Part shown: piece after piece, positions 54,945 through 64,000 of the stretch
Layout of the letters: each line of letters begins with the position of its first letter
Numbering within the stretch: position 1 is the first letter of the stretch
Source of the DNA: Afipia sp.
Lineage (GTDB): Bacteria; Pseudomonadota; Alphaproteobacteria; Rhizobiales; Xanthobacteraceae
Direction: 5' to 3'
Assembly (NCBI GenBank): GCA_017308595.1
Contig: JAFKER010000008.1
Span: forward strand, 62,001-126,000
Length of the DNA stretch: 64,000 nt
Notes under the pieces: generated by a model
Told to the model about the DNA's origin: nothing
The model's database searches: none
The model's input: the letters and a program-made list of their open reading frames with translations, nothing else
Program-made: the position numbers and the translations under genes

Positions 54945-57900
54945 CTACTCCTCCGTCATCAGCCCCACATTGCCGCCCGCGGCCGCTGTGTTGATCGTCA
55001 CTGTCTGCTCGGTGGCGAGGCGCGGCAGATAATACGGCCCGCCGGCTTTGGGGCCGGTTCCTGACAGGCCGTGTCCGCCGAACGGCTGCACGCCCACGAC
55101 CGCACCGATCATGTTGCGATTGACATAGATGTTGCCGATCGGGAGCCGTTCCACAGTCGTCTCGACGGTGTCGTCGATCCGCGAATGAACCCCGAGCGTC
55201 AGGCCATAGCCGCTGGCCGCGATGGACTGCAGCACACGTTCAAAATCGGGGGCCTTGTAACGCACCACATGCAGGATCGGGCCGAATACTTCTTCGGTCA
55301 GTTGATCCGCGCTGGCGAGTTCGAAAAGATGCGGCGCGACAAAGTTGCCGGATGAGGGCGTTTCGCCTGCAAGGTGAACGCGCGCTGTCGCCATCATGCG
55401 TGCGATATGTGCATCAAGCTGCGCTTTCGCCTCAGCATCGATTACCGGGCCGATCTGTGTCGCGAGGTCATGCGGATTGCCGACCTTCAGCTCGCGCGCC
55501 GCGCCTGCGATCATTTCGATGATACGATCCGCAACGTCGTCCTGCACGAACAATAAGCGCAATGCAGAGCAGCGCTGTCCCGCCGAGCGGAAGGCCGACA
55601 TCACCACATCGTCCGCAACCTGCTCCGGCAGCGCGGTCGCATCCACGATCATGGCATTGATGCCGCCGGTCTCGGCGATCAGCGGCACAATGGGACCGTC
55701 CTTTGCGGCGAGAGTACGGTTGATCGATCGAGCCACCTCGGTAGAGCCGGTGAACACCACGCCCGCAATATCAGGATGTGCGACCAACGCGGCGCCGACG
55801 GCGCCATCGCCTTGGGCAAGATGCAGCGCGGAAACCGGAATACCCGCTTCATGCAGCAGTGCGACGGCCTCCGCTGCGATCAGCGGCGTCTGCTCGGCGG
55901 GCTTTGCGACCACGGTGTTACCAGCCATCAGGCTGGCCGCGACTTGTCCTGTGAAAATCGCCAGCGGGAAATTCCAGGGCGAGATCGCAATCATGGCGCC
56001 GCGCCCGCGCAGGCGCAGCGTATTGCTCTCGCCGGTCGGGCCGTGCAGCGGCTGGCCTTGAACAAACAACCTGCGGCCTTCGCTGGCATAGTAGCGGCAG
56101 AAATCGACCGCTTCGCGGACTTCGGAAACCGCATCGTCGATGGTCTTGCCGCCTTCCAATTGCAGCAGCGCAATGAAATGCGGCATCCGCCGTTCCAGGA
56201 GATCGGCGGCATGCTCCAGCGCCGTCGCGCGTGTGTCCGCCGGTGTCCGGCTCCAGAACGCAAAGCCGGTGCGTGCCAGCGCGACGGCCATCTGCGCGTC
56301 CTTGGCGGTGGTGTTCGTTACATCTGTCTTTGTCGAATGCTCATTGCGTATGGCGGCGAGCAAATCGTCGAGCGATGTCCTGTCGCCGAATTCGATGCCG
56401 CGCGAATTGATGCGGGGCAGATACATGTCGCACGGCAGCGGCAGGCGTGGATTGTGCGCCTGATCCGGCGTGCGGATTGCCTGCTCCGGCCGCTCCAACA
56501 GCGTTGCCACAGGAATGCTGTCATCCGCCGCAAGCGCGACGAAGGACGAGTTTGCCCCGTTCTCCAGCAATCGCCGCACCAGATAGGCCAGCAGATCGCG
56601 GTGGCTGCCGACCGGTGCATAGGTGCGGCAGGCGAGAGCTGGCTTGTCTTCATGAAGACGCGCGTAAAGGACGTCGCCCATGCCATGCAGGCGCTGGAAT
56701 TCGAAGCCGTCGCCGCTCTCCGCAAGTTCGGCAATGGTCGCGACCGACAGTGCATTGTGGGTGGCGAATTGCGGGAAAATGCGCGGGCGCAACCCGAGCA
56801 TCTTGCGCGCGCAGGCAATGTAGTTGAGGTCGGTCATCGCCTTGCGGGTGAAGACCGGATAGCCGTCGAGCCCGCGCTCCTGCGCGCGCTTAACCTCGGT
56901 GTCCCAATACGCGCCCTTCACAAGACGCACGGTGACGCGGCGGTCCATCCGCTCAGCCAATGCGTGGACATGATCGATGACCGCTTCGGCGCGCTTCTGA
57001 TAGGCCTGTACCGCGAGACCGAAACCGTCCCAGCCATCCAGCGATGCATCGGCGAACACCGCGTCGATCACATCGAGCGACAGTTCGAGGCGGTCGGCCT
57101 CCTCCGCATCGACGGTGAAGGTCATGTCATGCGCCTTGGCGCGGCGGGCGAGATCGCGCACCAGAGGGACGAGTTCGTTCATCACGCGCGTCCGGCTCAG
57201 CGCTTCATAGCGCGGATGCAATGCCGATAGCTTGATCGAGATGCCGGGCCGGTCCTGCGAAGCCTTGTTGCCGGCAGTTGCGCCGATGGCAGTAATCGCC
57301 GACGCGTAGGAGTCGAAGTAACGCGCGGCGTCTTCGGTGGTGCGCGCGCCTTCTCCTAGCATATCGAATGAGTAGCGATGGTGATGGTGGGGCTCGTCGT
57401 CATCCGCCGCACGCGCCAGCGCCGACTCAATGGTTTCGCCGAGCACGAAGTGATTACCCATCAGCCGCATCGCCTGCCGGGTCGCGGCGCGCACCGTTGG
57501 AAGACCGAGACGCTTCGCAATCAGGCCGAGGGTGCCTTGCGGCGTTTCGCCGGGCTGGATCACGCGCGCGGACAGGCCGAGCGCCCATGCCGACGCGTTG
57601 ACCAGGAGTGCGCTCGATTTTGTCTGGTGATGCGCGAAATCGCCCTGGCCGAGCTTGTCCTCGATAAAGCGATCCGCCGTGGCGGCGTCCGGCACCCGCA
57701 GCAGGGCCTCCGCCATCACCATCAGCGCGAGGCCCTCCTTGGTCGAGAGTGAAAATTCGCGCAGCATGTCTTCCACGCCGCCGAAGCCGCCGTCGTGGCC
57801 GCGTATTGCCTCGATCAGGCGCGTGGCTGTCGCATCGATCCGGGCGTTCTGTGCGGCCGAGAGTGCAGGTCGCGCCAGCAGGCGCGCAGCGATCTCGCCA

Positions 57901-57956
57901 TCATCGGGGCTATACGGCGCTGAAAACGGTGGGGCGGGGCTGATCGGGTCTGGCAT
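54945..57956 (-). CDS. putA: Bifunctional proline dehydrogenase / glutamate-semialdehyde dehydrogenase
   Basis: Oxidises proline to glutamate in two steps, with electrons going to the membrane quinone pool. About 1003 residues, the short form without the N-terminal DNA-binding domain, so it is not its own repressor. The FAD barrel contains SIKLSALHPRYE, VRLVKGAYWDTE and FATHNA; the aldehyde dehydrogenase has NFPLAIFTGQ, FTGSTEVA, ETGG and the catalytic Cys in SAGQRCSALR. The ATG at 57956 follows AGAGGA; ATG 57980 is an alternative. No putP or regulator nearby. Confidence 0.95.
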   Translation of the reverse strand: MPDPISPAPPFSAPYSPDDGEIAARLLARPALSAAQNARIDATATRLIEAIRGHDGGFGGVEDMLREFSLSTKEGLALMVMAEALLRVPDAATADRFIEDKLGQGDFAHHQTKSSALLVNASAWALGLSARVIQPGETPQGTLGLIAKRLGLPTVRAATRQAMRLMGNHFVLGETIESALARAADDDEPHHHHRYSFDMLGEGARTTEDAARYFDSYASAITAIGATAGNKASQDRPGISIKLSALHPRYEALSRTRVMNELVPLVRDLARRAKAHDMTFTVDAEEADRLELSLDVIDAVFADASLDGWDGFGLAVQAYQKRAEAVIDHVHALAERMDRRVTVRLVKGAYWDTEVKRAQERGLDGYPVFTRKAMTDLNYIACARKMLGLRPRIFPQFATHNALSVATIAELAESGDGFEFQRLHGMGDVLYARLHEDKPALACRTYAPVGSHRDLLAYLVRRLLENGANSSFVALAADDSIPVATLLERPEQAIRTPDQAHNPRLPLPCDMYLPRINSRGIEFGDRTSLDDLLAAIRNEHSTKTDVTNTTAKDAQMAVALARTGFAFWSRTPADTRATALEHAADLLERRMPHFIALLQLEGGKTIDDAVSEVREAVDFCRYYASEGRRLFVQGQPLHGPTGESNTLRLRGRGAMIAISPWNFPLAIFTGQVAASLMAGNTVVAKPAEQTPLIAAEAVALLHEAGIPVSALHLAQGDGAVGAALVAHPDIAGVVFTGSTEVARSINRTLAAKDGPIVPLIAETGGINAMIVDATALPEQVADDVVMSAFRSAGQRCSALRLLFVQDDVADRIIEMIAGAARELKVGNPHDLATQIGPVIDAEAKAQLDAHIARMMATARVHLAGETPSSGNFVAPHLFELASADQLTEEVFGPILHVVRYKAPDFERVLQSIAASGYGLTLGVHSRIDDTVETTVERLPIGNIYVNRNMIGAVVGVQPFGGHGLSGTGPKAGGPYYLPRLATEQTVTINTAAAGGNVGLMTEE

Positions 57957-58152
57957 GGCGTCCTCTACCGGATAGGCCATCCTATCCCTGGTTTTGGCTT
58001 TGTCTCGAACGGCAAAATCGAGGGCCGAATGGCGGAACCGCATCCGCCGAATCTTGGGCGGTGTTGCATGCGCGCTGTTGATTGCAGATCAAATCCGGCG
58101 ATAGTCTGCCGGTCAGATTTTGCAGGATTGTGCGTTGTTTCAGTTTTCTTCC

Positions 58153-58773
58153 ATGCCGCGTGCTGCTTCAATCGTAACGCTTGTTCTGGGCTTTGCTTTT
58201 GCGGCACAGCCCTTGTCCGCAATGCAGCTCACGCCGCAGCAGAGCGAGCTTTATACATCCGTGTCGACCAGCCCGCCCACGGCGGAGACCATGACGGTTT
58301 GTTATGGCTTTGTGTGCCGCCGCCGGGTCGAGCTTGATTTCACCGCGGCGGATCGCAAGACGCTCACGCAGATCATGGCGGCGGGCAAGGCCTCGGCCGT
58401 TGCCGAGCGCGCCGCGATCCAGAAGGCGGTGCTGTGGTTCGACAAGCGGATGGGGCCGGTGATCGGGACGACAACACGCGTCGCCCGCGCCGATATCCGT
58501 AACCGTGCCGATGCCAGCAACTACGATTGCTGGGATTCGACCCGCAACGTCTCGAGCCTGTTGCTGGTGCTGCAGCAATGGGGACTGCTCAAGCATCACA
58601 CCGTCGGTAATCCGCGTTATCGCGGCAACATTCTCGCGATGCAGCTGCCGCACAATACGGCGGTGATTGTCGAGAAGGAAAGCCGGATTGAATGGGCCGT
58701 CGATATGTGGACGACCAAATATCTCCAGCCGCCCGACGTCATGCTCGTGGAGCAGTGGCTGAAGGAAGAGTGA
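58153..58773 (+). CDS. Exported protein of unknown function
   Basis: About 206 residues, with a signal peptide (AASIVTLVLGFAFAAQPLSA) and mature part starting MQLTPQQSELY. Four cysteines are present, two in VCYGFVCRRR and one in NYDCWDS, suggesting disulfides in the periplasm. No known domain; the look is that of a conserved hypothetical of this group. Divergent from putA. The ribosome site is weak. Confidence 0.7.
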   Translation: MPRAASIVTLVLGFAFAAQPLSAMQLTPQQSELYTSVSTSPPTAETMTVCYGFVCRRRVELDFTAADRKTLTQIMAAGKASAVAERAAIQKAVLWFDKRMGPVIGTTTRVARADIRNRADASNYDCWDSTRNVSSLLLVLQQWGLLKHHTVGNPRYRGNILAMQLPHNTAVIVEKESRIEWAVDMWTTKYLQPPDVMLVEQWLKEE

Positions 58774-58799
58774 GCGGAAATCGCCTTCATTTATTGAAC

Positions 58800-58883
58800 G
58801 TCATGCGCGGGCCGACCCGCGCATCCATTCTCCTCAAAAAAAATTCCTTAAGGTGGATTGCCGGGTCGAGCCCGGCAATGACG
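58800..58883. repeat. Dispersed palindromic element, family R1 (short copy)
   Basis: An 84-bp element starting GTCATGCGCGGGCCGACCC and ending GGTCGAGCCCGGCAATGACG, between convergent genes. It shares both ends and the ATCCAT/ATGGAT-type inner arms with the copy at 54806-54928. Confidence 0.85.
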
Positions 58884-58910
58884 ATTGTGTGTTGATGTAA
58901 TGCGCCGTAC

Positions 58911-60464
58911 CTACGCCTGCGCCGGTGACTTCTTCACCTTTGCCCAATACTTGTCGCGCAGATGGCGCTTCACCAGCTTGCCGGTCGGCGTGCGCGGCAA
59001 TTCGGATTCGAAATCCACGCTCTTGGGGCATTTGATCGGCGAGAGATGCTTGCGGCAGAAGCCGATCAGTTCGGCTTCGAGGTCCTTGCCCGCGCGCGAC
59101 ATGTCGTGCGGCTGCACCACGGCCTTGACCTCTTCGCCCATTTCCTCGTTCGGAACACCGAACACCGCGACATCCGCCACGGCGGGATGCGAGATCAGCA
59201 CGTCCTCGGTTTCCTGCGGGTAGATGTTTACGCCGCCGGAAATGATCATGTAGGCCTTGCGGTCGGTGAGATAGAGGAAGCCTTCGGCGTCGAGATAACC
59301 AACGTCGCCGAGCGTCGACCAGCCGCGGTCGTTGTAGGCGCGCGCGGTCTTGTCGCTGTCGTTGTGATAGGCGAATTGCGGGCCCCCGGCGAAATAGACC
59401 GTGCCGGTTTCGCCGACGGGCAACTCGGTGCCGTCATCGTCGAGAATCTTGATTTCGCCGACCACGGCACGGCCCACGGTGCCGCGATGCGCCAGCCACT
59501 GTTTCGAATCGGAGACGGTCACGCCGTTGCCTTCCGAGCCGGCATAATACTCGATCAGGATCGGGCCCCACCAGTCGATCATCTTCGCCTTCACGTCGGC
59601 GGGGCAGGGGGCGGCGGCATGGACCGCACCTTTCAGCGTCGACGTATCGTACTTCGTGCGCACGTCGTCCGGCAGTTTGAGCATCCGCACGAACATGGTC
59701 GGCACGAGCTGCGATTGGGTGACCTTGTGCTTTTCGACCAGCCGCAGGAATTCCTCGGCGTCGAATGATTCCATGATGATCGAAGTGCCGCCGAGCGCGC
59801 CGCACATCATGTTGAAGCGCAACGGAGCCGCGTGATAGAGCGGCGCGGGCGATAGATACACGCTGGTCTCGTTCATGCCGCACATGGTTGAACACAGCAG
59901 CTTGAGCAGCGGATTGGGTACGAGGATGGAAGGCTCGGTCAGCGGGCGCTTGATGCCCTTCGGCCGTCCTGTGGTGCCGGACGAATACAGCATGTCGTAA
60001 CCAGCGGCTTCGTCCGCGATTGGCGTCGTTGGCTGCGACGCGAGCGCGTCGTCCCACGATTTGAAGCCGCCCTGTGCCGCACCCGTGATGAAGAATTGCG
60101 TTCCTGCCGACGCACTGGCGAGCAGCGGGGCAATCGAAGCCATGCACTTCGGCGTGGTGATGACAACCTTTGCGCCGCAGTCCTTGACGATATAGGCGAT
60201 CTCGTCCGCTGTGAGGTAGCGGCTGATGGCGGTGTAGTAGAGTCCGCTGCGCTGCGCGGCCCAGCAGATTTCCATGAACGCGATGGTGTTTTCCATCAGC
60301 AGGGCGATGTGATCGCCCTTCTGCAAGCCGAGCGAACGGAGCAGATGCGCGCCCTGATTGGAGCGGCGGTCGAGATCGCGATAGGTGATGGTCTCGCCGC
60401 TGCCCGCCATTTGATAGGCGATTTTGTTCGGCGTCGACTGGGCGTGAATCGATGGATGAGACAT
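58911..60464 (-). CDS. Acyl-CoA synthetase (AMP-binding, FadD-like)
   Basis: A 517-residue ligase of the ANL superfamily that makes acyl-CoA from a carboxylic acid, ATP and CoA. Motifs: YSSGTTGRPKGIK, YYAGSEGNG, GDVGYLDAEGFLYLTDRK and PRTPTGKLVKR with the catalytic Lys. Substrate unknown. It lies downstream of the thiolase gene on the same strand, but a 139-bp repeat separates them. Confidence 0.9.
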   Translation of the reverse strand: MSHPSIHAQSTPNKIAYQMAGSGETITYRDLDRRSNQGAHLLRSLGLQKGDHIALLMENTIAFMEICWAAQRSGLYYTAISRYLTADEIAYIVKDCGAKVVITTPKCMASIAPLLASASAGTQFFITGAAQGGFKSWDDALASQPTTPIADEAAGYDMLYSSGTTGRPKGIKRPLTEPSILVPNPLLKLLCSTMCGMNETSVYLSPAPLYHAAPLRFNMMCGALGGTSIIMESFDAEEFLRLVEKHKVTQSQLVPTMFVRMLKLPDDVRTKYDTSTLKGAVHAAAPCPADVKAKMIDWWGPILIEYYAGSEGNGVTVSDSKQWLAHRGTVGRAVVGEIKILDDDGTELPVGETGTVYFAGGPQFAYHNDSDKTARAYNDRGWSTLGDVGYLDAEGFLYLTDRKAYMIISGGVNIYPQETEDVLISHPAVADVAVFGVPNEEMGEEVKAVVQPHDMSRAGKDLEAELIGFCRKHLSPIKCPKSVDFESELPRTPTGKLVKRHLRDKYWAKVKKSPAQA

Positions 60465-60546
60465 GGCGTTTCTTTGGCACTCCCTTGGGCGGTTCCTCGG
60501 TGATCGGGTATTGCGGCGGATTTTTCCGCTCTCAGACTTGGATGCT

Positions 60547-60685
60547 GGTCGTCCCGGCGAAGGCCGGGACCCATACTCCCTCAGTCATTTTATAAAAGGC
60601 GTATTGTTCGCTCCGCGCTAAAGCATTGCGACGCGTGGTTATGGGTCCCGGCTTGCGCTCGTATCGCTCGCTTGCCGGGACGACC
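60547..60685. repeat. Dispersed palindromic element, family R3 (long copy)
   Basis: A 139-bp element with GGTCGTCCCGGCG...CCGGGACCCAT at one end and ATGGGTCCCGGC...GCCGGGACGACC at the other, so it forms a large inverted repeat with two smaller hairpins. It lies between the thiolase and ligase genes. The short copy is at 41447-41472. Confidence 0.8.
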
Positions 60686-60696
60686 CGCGTTGTGTC

Positions 60697-61869
<1,173 letters not shown>

Positions 61870-61907
61870 GATGGGTGCTCCCTGTTCCTTGTTGTCGGTT
61901 GGACGAG

Positions 61908-61936
61908 ATTAAAGTCGTGGTCCGAGTTTTAGTCAA
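61908..61936 (-). promoter_or_regulatory. Thiolase promoter
   Basis: On the minus strand, TTGACT (61931-61936) and TTTAAT (61908-61913) are 17 bp apart, giving a start near 61901. The inverted repeat at 61938-61958 abuts its upstream end. Confidence 0.55.
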
Positions 61937-61937
61937 T

Positions 61938-61958
61938 CGCTCAATTAACTCTTGAGCG
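61938..61958. promoter_or_regulatory. Candidate operator between thiolase and TetR genes
   Basis: CGCTCAA and TTGAGCG (7 bp each) with a 7-nt spacer. It touches the thiolase -35 and overlaps a possible -35 (TTGAGC) of the TetR gene, whose weak -10 TTAGCT is 17 bp on. Well placed for the TetR protein to control both directions. Confidence 0.55.
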
Positions 61959-62012
61959 CGGGCCGATCATCAGGTTAGCTGTCACTTCACTCTCTTACTT
62001 CCGAGACCGCGC

Positions 62013-62732
62013 ATGTCAGCCATCTCCGCCGAAGCACCGCGCCGTTCTCCGTCGAAGCAGGTTTCCGAAAAGGAGGCCGCTCCGATGAATGCAACTGCTG
62101 CCAAGCTGCTGGTCGCCGCTGGCGACCTGATGATCGAGCGGAACACGACGGACGTGTCGCTGAGCGAAATCGCGCAGAAGTCGGGCGTGAATGCCGCGCT
62201 GGTGAAATATCATTTCGGCAACAAGGACGGGCTGCTGCTCGCGCTGCTGGCGCGGGATGCCGCCGCTGAGATGTCCAACCTTGCCTTCGTCCTCGATCAG
62301 CCGATTTCGCCGACCGAGAAGATGCGGCGGCATATCGCCGGCATCATCAATGCCTATTATCGCGTGCCCTATCTGAGCCGGCTGATTCATCTGCTGTTGC
62401 ATCAGGGCAGCGAGGCGACGTCGAAAGAAGTTCATCGCTTTTTCATCGATCCGTTGTTCGGCTTCGTGCGCGCACTGCTTGAACAGGGCGTGGCGGCAGG
62501 CGAATTCCGCAAGGTCGATCCATCGCTGTTCTATATTGGCCTCAACGGGGCATGCGACAATCTGTTCTATGGCCGTCAGATGAATGCGCGTTTCTTCGGG
62601 TCGGGCGGCATTACCGATGACGTGCGGCGGCAATACATCAAGCATATGACGACATTATTCCTTGGCGGGTTGCTGACCGACAGGGCTGCCATGTCGTTCG
62701 ATCCGGAGAAGCCGCCAACTACCAAGGCGTGA
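62013..62732 (+). CDS. TetR family transcriptional regulator
   Basis: A 239-residue regulator with a helix-turn-helix of the form SLSEIAQKSGVNAALVKYHF and a C-terminal ligand domain with HLLLHQGSEATSKEVHRFF. Many regulators of this type sense acyl-CoA. Divergent from the thiolase; a palindrome lies between them. The CoA-transferase gene follows after 97 bp and may be in the same unit. Confidence 0.88.
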   Translation: MSAISAEAPRRSPSKQVSEKEAAPMNATAAKLLVAAGDLMIERNTTDVSLSEIAQKSGVNAALVKYHFGNKDGLLLALLARDAAAEMSNLAFVLDQPISPTEKMRRHIAGIINAYYRVPYLSRLIHLLLHQGSEATSKEVHRFFIDPLFGFVRALLEQGVAAGEFRKVDPSLFYIGLNGACDNLFYGRQMNARFFGSGGITDDVRRQYIKHMTTLFLGGLLTDRAAMSFDPEKPPTTKA

Positions 62733-62829
62733 TAGGACTGGACTAAGCTAAAGAACAAGCGGTGCGCAGGGTCTCGAAAGAAACTGGTGCGCCGATAAAA
62801 CAAGAAGACGTTGAGTTTGGGAGAAGCGT

Positions 62830-63954
<1,125 letters not shown>

Positions 63955-64000
63955 CGTCATAACGACTTAAAGACATCATTTCACTCCAAAGCAGGGAAAC

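Overview
The window is ordinary-looking, GC-rich chromosome from an alphaproteobacterium of the Bradyrhizobium/Rhodopseudomonas/Afipia group (Hyphomicrobiales, Nitrobacteraceae). This is inferred from gene content: the C4-type 5-aminolevulinate synthase hemA, the cell-cycle proteins TrcR (DUF1013) and RcdA (DUF1465), the choline-kinase-like homoserine kinase, the murA-DUF2948-hisD-UPF0262-phosphatase-maf-yacG-tRNA-Phe cluster, a Bug/TctC periplasmic binding protein, and several palindromic repeat families of the kind common in this group. No prophage, insertion sequence, CRISPR array, rRNA operon or plasmid function is visible.

Layout. 1-5.4 kb (mostly minus): hemA (cut by the window edge), an MBL-fold hydrolase, biotin synthase with a His-rich tail, and a methyl-accepting chemotaxis protein. 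5.6-11 kb: tRNA-Thr, a cyclic-nucleotide-binding/thioredoxin-reductase-like flavoprotein next to a UBP-type zinc finger protein, a secreted alpha/beta hydrolase, and a small membrane protein followed by an NAD(P)-binding protein. 11-17.8 kb: the conserved murA...yacG-tRNA-Phe cluster, in which an AAA ATPase occupies the place where infA is expected. 18-23.4 kb: a TetR-crotonase operon with a clear operator, then a secreted repeat protein, an outer-membrane protein and a LuxR-type regulator linked by three copies of a 20-bp GC-rich palindrome. 23.5-33 kb: ChrA-type transporter, a second MBL protein, an acyl-CoA thioesterase with a possible transglycosylase-like protein, an MFS exporter, a TctC binding protein, and a DUF1850-TPR fusion behind what looks like the tail of a lost TRAP permease. 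33-42 kb: propionyl-CoA synthetase, small exported proteins, a DsbA-like protein, a radical SAM/SPASM-type enzyme, trcR, ispH, thrB-rnhA and a peroxiredoxin. 42-49.6 kb: a DsbD N-terminal-like protein, yqgE, a large GGDEF/EAL protein, a quinone oxidoreductase, a candidate small RNA, rcdA and rpmE. 49.7-64 kb: an ABC exporter, a crotonase, lemA with two TPM-domain genes, putA, an acyl-CoA ligase, a thiolase, a TetR regulator and a CoA-transferase.

Working together. The right end looks like an acyl-CoA catabolic locus (ligase, thiolase, CoA-transferase) controlled by a divergent TetR protein through an inverted repeat beside the thiolase promoter. The 19.5-22.7 kb block looks like a small LuxR-controlled envelope regulon. 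The best candidates for something undescribed are that palindrome regulon, the structured RNA at 48.4 kb with two anti-Shine-Dalgarno loops, the ATPase in the infA slot, and the flavoprotein/UBP zinc finger pair. Starts were chosen by ribosome binding sites and family length. No database search could be run, so family names come from recognised motifs.
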